Shown piece by piece: positions 16,781-25,900 of a stretch of 39,192 nucleotides of DNA. The stretch comes from Chitinispirillales bacterium ANBcel5 (GTDB lineage Bacteria; Fibrobacterota; Chitinivibrionia; Chitinivibrionales; Chitinispirillaceae). The stretch spans positions 1 through 39,192 of the forward strand of contig JARUKZ010000040.1 of the NCBI GenBank assembly GCA_029688955.1, written 5' to 3'. The position numbers and the translations under genes are program-made. The stretch's first letter is position 1. Every line of letters begins with the position of its first letter. The notes beneath the pieces are model-generated. The model saw only the letters and a list, made by a program, of their open reading frames with translations. It was not told the DNA's origin and did not search any database.

Positions 16781-17527
16781 GAGTGTATATTTTTTTGTGT
16801 AAATGGTTCCCGTAAACATGAGGCTTAATGTAACCGAAGCAAAACTATCACTACAAATTCAGCAGAGTATATTTCATTATGTATGCCGACCGAAGCACAA
16901 TGGGAGTAAACATGTCGTGCCGGAATTACTATTCTTACACAGAAGAGAAAGTTTTTGATGTCAAAACAATACCATCGTACCAAAGGACCCTGTCACTGGG
17001 GCACCCTTGTGGGTGCGAAGCGTAGTAAATGGCAAGGTTGCCATAGGGGGTAGAAACTGAAATATTTTTGTAGCCAATGTTTAATTTGACGTATATAAGG
17101 CGGATGTAGACACCACAGGAGGGTAACCGAGCATTCGGTTGAAACACCTGAAAAGCGATCAAATTTATGCTATGTAAATCCGAATAAATTAGCCCAAAGA
17201 GGACACTTGTACCATGAGAGATCTCTTTTTTCCGGAGAAAAGGAGAATTAGCGGAGGCGGTAGTTTCCAAAATTACTCCAGGGAAAGAGCAGGAAGCTGA
17301 AATTTCTTTAGAACAATGCAATAAAAAATGAACAAAATGCAGGGACATTAACACTGTAGTTGATTGGTAGTAGTTCGTTGTGGGATAATTTTGATAAAAG
17401 CAATCAATAATTTACAGCATCGGTGATTATTGGCAGATTCTTTGTCCAACGTCATGCACTGTTTTTTTCTGCCTGATTTTTTTCCATCCCGTGCAATCAC
17501 TCTTATCTATCCTAAAAGGAGGATCTC
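16781..17527. other. Gene-free stretch before the OmpA-family gene
   Basis: A minus-strand frame of 139 codons at 16935-17354 has no ribosome binding site and no family resemblance. A short inverted repeat (GCACCC TTGT GGGTGC) lies near 17000. The last 20 bases contain the AAAGGAGGA site of the OmpA-family gene. Confidence 0.45.
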
Positions 17528-19768
17528 ATGAGAATAAAGGGTAGATTCCTAATCTGTCTTATTCTAGTCTTTGGAACAGCTTTAAAGGGAAGTGTAATAA
17601 ACAGTGAAGGTCACCTGGGTGTTGGTCGAGCCCTTTCCGCTTACTCCCTTGGAGCGGGAGGAATTAACACCGGAATCTCTTTTAAAGCTGACAACGCAGA
17701 TGTCAGGGTTGGCCGTAACGATGAAAGTGCTTACCTGCTATCGCAAAATTACTATTTGGGGATAGGTATCCATACACATTTTGATCTTGCTGTTTCAGTG
17801 CCGCTGTATCAGGATATTTGGGGCGATAACGATACTGAGGTCGGTGTGGGTGATTTGGTCGCGTCCTTGAAAATGGTACATCCGGGAATGCGTGATAATG
17901 GATTCTGGCGCATAGCCTATGTGGCTAAAGTGATTTTTCCTACCGGAAAAGAGGATGCCGGATATGTACAGCGACACTCATACTACGTTTCAGGGAGCAG
18001 TCGTAATAAGAATGCTTTTACCAGTAACAATTTTGCTCTAAGCCCCAATCTTCTCTGGACTATTGATTTTACAAAGTTTGAGGTTCCGTTTCGGTTACAT
18101 GGTAATATCGGTGGTGTTGTAGCTATAGGCATTGCAGATGAAACAAATCGTTATACAGAACGCTCCAGTATTATTGGAACTCTCAATCTTGAGTATTTGC
18201 TTAGAGATAACTTTTCAATTTTCGCAGAATTAGATGGAGAGTACCGCCCGGTTAACTTAGATGGTGGCTGGTCGATTGGAACATTTAATCACGACAGGGT
18301 TATGCTGTCAGTGGGTATGCAGGGTGTTACAAGAAGGGGGTTCACTGCCGCAGGTTCTATCGATATTGGCTTATCTGAAGAGAACTTTTCAAATTCCTGG
18401 CAAAGAAATGATATCTCCTACAAAACCAGTTCTGCACCCACGATTGGGGGAACTTTTACTCTTGGGTTTACCCGTAAGGGAAGGCAGCCAACAGAGCCTG
18501 TGGTAGTACCGGATACGGTAATTGAAACAATAACAGAAACAGAAACTATCGTTCAGCTGGATACATTAATTAAGCGCGATACTGTTATACTTGAGCCGGA
18601 ACAAAGAGCGCTTACCGAATATCAGGTCGTGACGCTACGATCGGTTAATTTCAGGGTAGGAAGCGCAGAAATCACTCCGGAGTCTTACGGCCCAATAGAA
18701 CATATTGCCGATTTCCTTAAAACACACCCTGAAATACGTATTGAGATACACGGGTATACCGATGCTACAGGAAGCAAAGAGATCAATCTGGCCCTTTCAC
18801 AAAGGCGGGCGGAAAGTGTAGCAAATCATCTTGTCTCTATGGGTATAGATAAAAACAGATTGGTACCTATAGGCTTTGGCATCGAAAATCCGATTGCTGA
18901 CAACAGTACCGTTGCCGGTAGGGCTCTGAATCGCAGAGTTGAAGTAGTTCGTATTAAAGATGAAGATGTGGTTGAAACAGTAGACACCGAAGCAACCGAC
19001 ACCGAAGCAACCGAATCAGAAGCAGCCGACTCAGAAGCAACCGAGTCTGAAGAAACAGAGTCTGAAGAAACAGAGTCTGAAGAAACAGAGTCTGAAGAAA
19101 CCGACTCAGAAGCAACCGACTCTGAAGCAACCGACTCTGAAGAAACCGACTCAGAAGAAACCGACTCAGAAGAAACCGACTCAGAAGAAACCGACTCTGA
19201 AGAAACCGACTCAGAAGAAACCGACTCTGAAGAAACCGACTCAGAAGCAACCGACTCTGAAGCAACCGACTCAGAAGAAACCGACTCAGAAGAAACCGAC
19301 TCAGAAGAAACCGACTCAGAAGCAACCGACTCAGAAGAAACCGACTCAGAAGAAACCGACTCAGAAGAAACCGACTCTGAAGCAACCGACTCTGAAGCAA
19401 CCGACTCTGAAGCAACCGACTCTGAAGCAACCGACTCTGAAGCAACCGACTCTGAAGCAACCGACTCTGAAGCAACCGACTCAGAAGAAACCGACTCAGA
19501 AGAAACCGACTCAGAAGAAACCGACTCAGAAGAAACCGACTCAGAAGAAACCGACTCTGAAGCAACCGACTCAGAAGCAACCGACTCTGAAGAAACCGAC
19601 TCTGAAGCAACCGACTCTGAAGAAACCGACTCTGAAGCAACCGACTCTGAAGCAACCGACTCTGAAGCAACCGACTCTGAAGCAACCGACTCTGAAGCAA
19701 CCGACTCTGAAGAAACAGATTCAGAAGAAACAGATTCAGAAGAAACAGATTCAGAAGAAACAGAGTAA
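17528..19768 (+). CDS. OmpA-family outer-membrane protein with a long acidic pentapeptide tail
   Basis: The 746-residue product starts at ATG after AAAGGAGGA. Residues 1-21 form a signal peptide. Residues about 25-320 have the alternating, aromatic-rich pattern of an outer-membrane beta-barrel. A short Thr/Glu linker (ITETETIVQLDTL) leads to an OmpA-like domain at about 370-480: VNFRVGSAEITPE, IHGYTDATGS and INLALSQRRAESV. The Asp near 411 and the Arg near 427 are the expected peptidoglycan diaminopimelate contacts. After NRRVEVVRI, about 260 residues are nearly pure Thr-Asp-Ser-Glu-(Glu/Ala). OmpA proteins normally end at the peptidoglycan-binding domain, so this highly negative tail is unusual and should lie in the periplasm. 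A terminator follows. Confidence 0.88.
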   Translation: MRIKGRFLICLILVFGTALKGSVINSEGHLGVGRALSAYSLGAGGINTGISFKADNADVRVGRNDESAYLLSQNYYLGIGIHTHFDLAVSVPLYQDIWGDNDTEVGVGDLVASLKMVHPGMRDNGFWRIAYVAKVIFPTGKEDAGYVQRHSYYVSGSSRNKNAFTSNNFALSPNLLWTIDFTKFEVPFRLHGNIGGVVAIGIADETNRYTERSSIIGTLNLEYLLRDNFSIFAELDGEYRPVNLDGGWSIGTFNHDRVMLSVGMQGVTRRGFTAAGSIDIGLSEENFSNSWQRNDISYKTSSAPTIGGTFTLGFTRKGRQPTEPVVVPDTVIETITETETIVQLDTLIKRDTVILEPEQRALTEYQVVTLRSVNFRVGSAEITPESYGPIEHIADFLKTHPEIRIEIHGYTDATGSKEINLALSQRRAESVANHLVSMGIDKNRLVPIGFGIENPIADNSTVAGRALNRRVEVVRIKDEDVVETVDTEATDTEATESEAADSEATESEETESEETESEETESEETDSEATDSEATDSEETDSEETDSEETDSEETDSEETDSEETDSEETDSEATDSEATDSEETDSEETDSEETDSEATDSEETDSEETDSEETDSEATDSEATDSEATDSEATDSEATDSEATDSEATDSEETDSEETDSEETDSEETDSEETDSEATDSEATDSEETDSEATDSEETDSEATDSEATDSEATDSEATDSEATDSEETDSEETDSEETDSEETE
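18983..19765 (+). repeat. 15-bp tandem repeat coding for about 52 acidic pentapeptides
   Basis: The unit is GAA-G(A/C)A-ACC-GAC-TC(A/T), giving EETDS or EATDS. The central units use ACC and GAC uniformly, whereas the first units (ACA GAG TCT) and the last units (ACA GAT TCA) use other codons. This pattern suggests central expansion with older, diverged edges. Because the unit is 15 bp, length changes keep the frame. Confidence 0.95.
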
Positions 19769-19810
19769 ATGATTAAAGTCGTTTAGTTATAAGTATCAGT
19801 TTTGGTAGAT

Positions 19811-19840
19811 AATCTTCCCCCGTGATCGGGGGGAGATTTT
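19811..19840 (+). terminator. Intrinsic terminator after the OmpA-family gene
   Basis: A 12-bp stem (one G-U pair) pairs AATCTTCCCCCG with CGGGGGGAGATT around the loop TGAT, followed by a short T-run. It lies about 43 bp after the stop codon. Confidence 0.8.
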
Positions 19841-20089
19841 CAACAGTAGGTCTTATGTTTTAGAAAAGTAATTGTTGTAACAGTGTTCCATGATCAAATT
19901 TGTTATCTGGTTTTGATCAATTGTTGACCTGTTTACTTTATTTTTGATTACATCAAAGCACAACAAGTAATTATTACAGAAAGTCTTGGACAAATATTTT
20001 TACCTGAAGCAATGATCCCTGGAGAACATATTCAACACTAAATAGTTAACGCTCAAAGCTCACACCACCCATCATCCAAGGAGTTTTTC

Positions 20090-20830
20090 GTGGAAAAAAC
20101 TATTCTAAAAGCCTCACTTTGGTCCTGGCGCTCAGCATTTACACTTTACAGTAAAGTTATTGCACTGCTGTTTGCTCTTTTCTGCATTGCAAGTGGACAG
20201 GCTCAGAAAATGTCCGCAAATGAGAATCTATCCGATAGTTCACCTAAATTTAGAGGAAGAGCTTTTAAAGCGTCAGATTCATCGATCATTGCTAATTCGA
20301 AACTTTACTTATCTGACGATAACATACCATTATATGGTGTAATTGGACCACAGGACCCGGAAAACATCTATCCTTCTCGTGATTCAACCTACACCGACGA
20401 AAATGGCTACTTTGAGATATCAATCGAAATATATCCACCTGTTTTTACGTCTAACATAGAAAACGATTCGGGTGAAACGGTGTTCCATGCAAGCGAACCC
20501 TTCTACGACATTCCACATAAGGATTCTGTCTATTCATTCTATCTATCTCCGTTACAAAGTACGCAGGTTAGCCGGCAGGCAGCACCTTCAGAAAAACGAC
20601 AGCTTCAGGTGACACAGGGAAGGACTATATCGATAAAAATTACCGACTGGAATGGCGCTAAGACATCCAGTATTTCAGTAATCGACCTTAAAGGAAAAAC
20701 TATTGCCAGGTTACAGGCATCACATACCGGAGTTATCTCCTGGGATACTCAAAACGTGCCCAAAGGAGTCTACTTTTTAAGACTGAACAATAACGTGCGT
20801 GATATTAGTATGCGCATAGTGGTAAAATAG
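20090..20830 (+). CDS. Exported partner protein of the rSAM/lipoprotein-type system, copy 1
   Basis: The 246-residue product starts at GTG with AAGGAG 6 nt upstream. Residues about 17-37 (FTLYSKVIALLFALFCIASG) are a signal peptide. Cys32 lies in the hydrophobic core with Ala-Leu-Phe before it, not a standard lipobox, so cleavage after SGQA is likelier. The part GRAFKASDSSIIANSKLYLS ... DSTYTDENGYFEIS has the transthyretin-like pattern of the small partner proteins (TIGR04134) found beside TIGR04133 radical-SAM enzymes. Residues about 165-246 (ITDWNGAKTSSISVIDLKGK to VPKGVYFLRLNNNVRD) form a type IX-like sorting tail. The family assignment comes from neighbour and pattern, without a search. 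Copy 2 follows 73 bp later. Confidence 0.75.
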   Translation: MEKTILKASLWSWRSAFTLYSKVIALLFALFCIASGQAQKMSANENLSDSSPKFRGRAFKASDSSIIANSKLYLSDDNIPLYGVIGPQDPENIYPSRDSTYTDENGYFEISIEIYPPVFTSNIENDSGETVFHASEPFYDIPHKDSVYSFYLSPLQSTQVSRQAAPSEKRQLQVTQGRTISIKITDWNGAKTSSISVIDLKGKTIARLQASHTGVISWDTQNVPKGVYFLRLNNNVRDISMRIVVK

Positions 20831-20903
20831 TAGTGGTATATTAATCAACACTAAACATGTAACACTCAATTGATCACACCACCCATCATCCAAGGAGCTT
20901 TTC

Positions 20904-21644
20904 GTGGGAAAAACTATTCTAAAAGCCTCACTTTGGTCCTGGCGCTCAGCATTTACACTTTACAGTAAAGTTATTGCACTGCTGTTTGCTCTTTTCTGCG
21001 TTGCAAGTGGACAGGCTCAGAAAATGTCCGCAAATGAGAATCTATCTGATAGTTCACCTAAACTCAGAGGAAGAGCTTTTAAAGCATTGGATTCATCAGT
21101 TGTTGCTAATTCGAAAATATACTTCGCTACCTATAGTGCACCTTTATATGGTGTAATGGAACCATGGGAAGATGAATACTTCTACTTTCCTCGTGATTCA
21201 ACATACACCGATGAAGATGGCTACTTTGAGGTAACATTCGATTATTTTTCCAATATTACATCTAACATAGAAAACGATTCGGGTGAAACGGTATTCCATG
21301 TAAGCGAACCCTTCTACTATGTTTCACAGAAGGATTCTGTATATTCATTTTATCTATCTCCGCTACAAAATACGCAGGTTAGCCGGCAGGAGGCATCACC
21401 TTCAGAAAAACGACAGCTTCAGGTGACACAGGGAAGGACTATAACTGTAAAGATTACCGACTGGAATGGCGCTAAGACATCCAGTATTTCAGTAATCGAC
21501 CTTAAAGGAAAAACTATTGCCAGGTTACAGGCATCACATACCGGAGTTATCTCCTGGGATACTCAAAACGTGCCCAAAGGAGTCTACCTTTTAAGACTGA
21601 ACAATAAAGTGCGTGATGTCAGTATGCGCATAGTGGTAAAATAG
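20904..21644 (+). CDS. Exported partner protein of the rSAM/lipoprotein-type system, copy 2
   Basis: This 246-residue tandem paralogue starts 814 bp after copy 1, and even the leader (CACCACCCATCATCCAAGGAG) is duplicated. The first 55 and the last 80 residues are nearly identical to copy 1. The middle (about 65-140) differs strongly (for example YFATYSAPLYGVMEPWEDEY against YLSDDNIPLYGVIGPQDPEN) and holds several Tyr and Phe residues. Like copy 1 it has a GTG start, a signal peptide, Cys32 without a good lipobox and a type IX-like tail (VPKGVYLLRLNNKVRD). The rSAM gene begins 69 bp later, so all three genes are probably one operon. Confidence 0.75.
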   Translation: MGKTILKASLWSWRSAFTLYSKVIALLFALFCVASGQAQKMSANENLSDSSPKLRGRAFKALDSSVVANSKIYFATYSAPLYGVMEPWEDEYFYFPRDSTYTDEDGYFEVTFDYFSNITSNIENDSGETVFHVSEPFYYVSQKDSVYSFYLSPLQNTQVSRQEASPSEKRQLQVTQGRTITVKITDWNGAKTSSISVIDLKGKTIARLQASHTGVISWDTQNVPKGVYLLRLNNKVRDVSMRIVVK

Positions 21645-21713
21645 TGCTGGTATATTAATCAATTTGTAACACTGAACACCTGAGCATTCATTCTAAAACT
21701 AAACTACCTCTCT

Positions 21714-22826
21714 ATGAGTAACAAAATGAACAAATGTACTAATTTGCTGTTAAGAGAAAAAATAGCACTGAGGCTTTACTCGTCCAAAAAAAAGGCAGAG
21801 GCAAGGGCCCATGAACTACGCTATCTCTTCTGGGAGTGCACACTGAAATGCAATCTTTCCTGTCTTCATTGTGGAAGTGATTGTTCAAGTGATAACACTA
21901 TTTCTGATATGCCTCTTGAAGATTTTTTAGCTGTACTGGATTCAATAAAGAAAACCCATGATCCTTCCAGAATCATTGTGGCAATTACCGGTGGTGAGCC
22001 CCTGATGCGCAAAGATCTTGCAATAGCCGGGCAAGAAATCAGAAAACGTGGGTTTCGATGGGGTATTGTTACCAATGGCTACCTGATGAACAAAGATCGG
22101 TTTGATGAGCTTCTTGGGGCCGGGCTTGTTAGTATGGCGATCAGTCTTGATGGTTTTAAAGAGGACCATGATTGGTTCAGAGGAAAAAAAGATTCCTATA
22201 ACCGGGCCATTGAAACCATTAAATACGCAGTTAAAGCTGAAGGTAAAAAACGTATTATCTTCGACATTGTAACTTGTGTAAACCAAAGGAATATAGGTAA
22301 TCTTGAGGGAATAAAAAAACTTCTGGTTAAGCTTGGAGTTAAACGGTGGCGATTGGCTTCGATCTTTCCCAAGGGACGGGCAAGCAGCAATACAGAGCTT
22401 ACGTTACAACCCCAACAATTACACCAGCTGATGGAGTTTATAAAACGCACCAGGTCAGAAGGGCAAATTGAGGCTTCCTATGGTTGCCAGGGTTTTTTGG
22501 GAAACTACGAAATGAAAGTACGGTCCGCACCGCATTACTGCAGAGCGGGGATAAGTATTGGTTCGGTGCTTGTTGATGGCTCTATCAGTGCCTGTCCCTC
22601 CCTGAGAGCGGATTATATACAGGGAAATATTTACAAAGATGATTTTTTGCAGGTATGGAACAATCGCTATAAGGTAATGAGAAACAGGTCATGGCTGAGA
22701 ACAGGTGCATGCAAAACGTGCAAGGTATGGAAATACTGCTTTGGCAGTGGTTTGCATATAAGAACGGAGAAAAGCGGAGAGCTTCTTTACTGCGAATACA
22801 ATGAAATGAAAAAAGGGGATGTGTGA
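21714..22826 (+). CDS. Radical SAM/SPASM enzyme of the rSAM/lipoprotein-type system
   Basis: The 370-residue enzyme has ELRYLFWECTLKCNLSCLHC at about residues 38-57; CNLSCLHC is the CxxxCxxC motif for the 4Fe-4S cluster that cleaves S-adenosylmethionine. ITGGEPLMRKDL and VTNGYLM are the usual SAM-contact motifs. The C-terminal SPASM part has CRAGISIGSVLVDGSISACP and CKTCKVWKYCFGSG plus a final YC, which bind auxiliary clusters. Together with the start RYLFWECTLKCNLSCLHCG this matches the TIGR04133 subfamily as I recall it, which is paired with a small exported protein. The likely job is peptide or protein modification of the two upstream partners; the chemistry is unknown. There is no obvious Shine-Dalgarno site before ATG 21714 (next Met at 21726). 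Confidence 0.87.
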   Translation: MSNKMNKCTNLLLREKIALRLYSSKKKAEARAHELRYLFWECTLKCNLSCLHCGSDCSSDNTISDMPLEDFLAVLDSIKKTHDPSRIIVAITGGEPLMRKDLAIAGQEIRKRGFRWGIVTNGYLMNKDRFDELLGAGLVSMAISLDGFKEDHDWFRGKKDSYNRAIETIKYAVKAEGKKRIIFDIVTCVNQRNIGNLEGIKKLLVKLGVKRWRLASIFPKGRASSNTELTLQPQQLHQLMEFIKRTRSEGQIEASYGCQGFLGNYEMKVRSAPHYCRAGISIGSVLVDGSISACPSLRADYIQGNIYKDDFLQVWNNRYKVMRNRSWLRTGACKTCKVWKYCFGSGLHIRTEKSGELLYCEYNEMKKGDV

Positions 22827-22835
22827 GATTGAGGG

Positions 22836-22902
22836 ACGGACACCCACAAGGGGTGTCCGTACAAGAGGGCCTTGATATACCCACAAGGGGTGTTCGTGCG
22901 GG
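22836..22902. terminator. Hairpin pair between convergent genes
   Basis: A perfect 10-bp stem (ACGGACACCC / GGGTGTCCGT, 5-nt loop) at 22836-22860 is followed by a second, imperfect copy (ACCCACAAGGGGTGTTCGTG) at about 22880-22899. They lie between the rSAM stop and the end of the minus-strand GH8-like gene and could end both transcripts, although no T-run is present. They could equally be dispersed repeats. Confidence 0.55.
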
Positions 22903-22920
22903 AAGGCTGATACATTTTCC

Positions 22921-25900
22921 CTATCTTACAATTCCAATCATTGTACTTGGGTTGCTTCTTCCTGAATCACTATCCGTTATAGATACTATTGCCAGATACG
23001 ATCCGGTTCCCACCTTTCTTCCTCTGGTATTTGTTACATCCCAGTCATACTTAAAACCATCCCGGGTGCTGATTAGCTCTGCTTTAGGCAAAACTACATT
23101 ACCAAGAGCATCATAGATTGTAATATAAGCCTCTTTGACATTGGGTCTGTACCGTGTTCGGTTTTCGGGGGTAACAAAGAAGTGAATGGTACGGGCATAT
23201 TCAGGGTTGAATGGTACCGGAGCCGCATCAACCCGCCATTTTGAACCCTCAGATTCGATTGTTACTTCTACTCTTCTGTTTGCACTGTTGGTTTGCCTGT
23301 TTCCCTGCATATCGGCAACCGGGTTTTCCGGGTTTATCCAAATCATATCCCCACTAAGCGGGTAATCAACCGGTGAGGTTGTTTGAAAGGTAAACCGTGC
23401 CCGACTGCCACTTACGTTATGCGGCTGAAGGTCATCAAAAGTATATCGTGGATTTGGTGGCCTAAGAAGTAGAAATGGGTTACTGTTATTTTCAATGACA
23501 ACGTTTTCACTGAAAAATACAGTAAGTGTATCGGTCCATTTTTCTTGACTATTATCGCTTATGCCAGCGGTAATGGATGCTTCCATAATAACGGGGGCGG
23601 CACTATCTTTTACTTCTATACCCCATTCGTACTGAGGGAATGGGGTGTATGAGATACTTGAGTGCATATATCCTGCAGTTCTTATACCTGTTTGGGTTTT
23701 AAAACTTTCTGGAAGATAAATTTTAAGCAAGGAATCATTTTGCTGAACAGAAAAATACTCCTGGTCTGAGAGATTATCTATTCTCTCGGGCCCTCCAAAT
23801 GCCAAAGAGAAGAGTAGTTCATCTGTTATGACTGGTTTAGAAAACTTCATATAAACAGCGTCAACAACACCATCAGCGCTTTCGTCAACATACCACGCTT
23901 CAACTGGCCTGCCCGGCCTCCCTCTGATTATCACTGCAGGGTTTAGCAGGTGCGGAGTGTTATTTGCCAAATCAGTAATTCTTCCGCCCCGTTCACCAGG
24001 TACCAGCCTTAACAAATCACCTTCCGAAATTGATACGCTCTCATCTGCTACTATTAGTACACTTACAGTAGTATTATCATCAGATTCGATTACGTATACC
24101 ACCAAAAGAGTAGTAGTATCTGCTGAATTATATATCAGTTCAAGAGAGTTACCAGTGAGGGTATTTGGATCTATTTCTTCGGTGAATTGCAGTATAAGCG
24201 TATCGATATCAGTGTTTAGGTTTTCGGCAAGAAACGCACTTCTCAACGCGGGCCCAACACCATCGGTAAATTCTCTGGAGGATCTTTTCTCTTCACCATC
24301 AATATCCATTACGATGGTAACTTCACCCTCAGGAACAGGATCTTCTCCGTAAACGGTAACGAAGGGAACATATAATTCTGTTCCATTAAGTGTCGTTTCT
24401 GAAGCAGGAATAGTGTATCTCTCACCTCTGTAGTTAATTTCGACATGCTTCAGATTCTGGTTTGTACCAAAGTTTTCTGTCAAAGTAATACTTATATGAT
24501 CAGGTATAATGTTACCATCTCTGTCACCCATAATAGCTTCTACGATTATAGGCCACGGTGGTGCTTCAACAGTTTTTAGTATGACTGTATCCGGTTTCAG
24601 TTCGTTTTGTGATGCGATAACAGCAGTCTCACCTTCACCGGTCTGAATAATCTCTCCAACAAATCCTTCAGAATCAATACCTGAAGCACTTACCACTGTT
24701 TCATCAAGGCTCATCCAATGCGCAGATGTGGCAGGTGAGATAAAGTTTCCGTATTCATCTCTTATTACGGCAAAGAGATTTATCCGTGATGTGATCTCAT
24801 CAAGTATAACAGTGCCAATGTTGTCGTAATGCCTCATGTCTATATCAGAAGTATCTGTAATAATATGTACTCTGTAGGGAGGTCCGGTTTGGATCTGAAC
24901 AGGTGTTCTATCCTGTGCCGCAATTGATCTGCTGCCATGTCCTCTAAGTTGAGCGTACGCGGTGTTTATAATTGTATCTTCCACATAACTTTCGTAGAGT
25001 GCGCTAAACCACACGGTCACCGAGTCGCCATAATATAACCATGAGTCGCCGCTTACCACCGGCCAACGTACGGTGTTATCAGAAAACTCTGCCGAAAGCG
25101 TTGTTCCCCGCAGCACCCCTGAAGTGATTTCCCCCCCCGCAGATATAAATGAGAGGCCCTCGGGAAGTGGATCCTCAATAGCTACATCCAATCCCGCGTC
25201 AAGATGTGAACCCCAGTTGCTTACAGTTCCTCCAAGGTCATTACCGCTTCTGATTCCTGCATAGCCGGATCGTATGTCAAATCCACTCTGTCTTACATTG
25301 GGTAGGGTGGCAGAAGTATCTCCAGCCCAAAGGCTGATCGTGTCTTCATTGAGTTCAATTTTCAGATTAAACGCATCGGGAAAATTGCTGTAAGAGAAGG
25401 TTTGTTCATGGCCTACCTGTGCTTCATTATTATAGAATGAAACCAGCATATCACCATATTCCTGTTTTAATCTGATATCGATGTAGTCTGATCCGCTGTT
25501 TCTGGCAATAATAGAGAATTCACTGTATGGTTGTGGATCGATGAGTGCGCTAATGGTTCCGTTTATGCCGTACGAATACCTGTAAACCATCATTGCGTCA
25601 CGTCGGTCAATACTGATGACACCATCTGAATCGATGCTTAATAAACCGTTATCAGCTATATCGGTCCAGTTTTGAGGATCAGAGGCATCAGTAATGATTG
25701 AGCCGTGAGTTTGTTCATAAGTAATGGTATAGTGGATTGTGTCGCCTACCTGGTAAAAGGAGCTGTTTGATTGCTTATCCATAGTAGTGGGAGGCGGTGG
25801 AGGCGGGCTTACAGGGCGGCAGGTAATAGTAACCGGTGCGCTGTCAGAAACAGCAGATTCCCTGTCAGCGTTAATCCATGCTCTTGGAGTTGTGCTTATG

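Noticed and set aside
16260..16828. Five long overlapping reading frames on both strands made of heptapeptide repeats
   Set aside because: The 21-bp unit contains no stop in several frames, so repeats create open frames automatically. None has a ribosome site, and the left array conserves nucleotides rather than codons.
16935..17354. Minus-strand frame of 139 codons
   Set aside because: No ribosome site, no recognisable motif, unlikely composition.
18954..19700. Minus-strand frame of 248 codons rich in LLQSR repeats
   Set aside because: It is the antisense shadow of the acidic repeat region of the OmpA-family gene.
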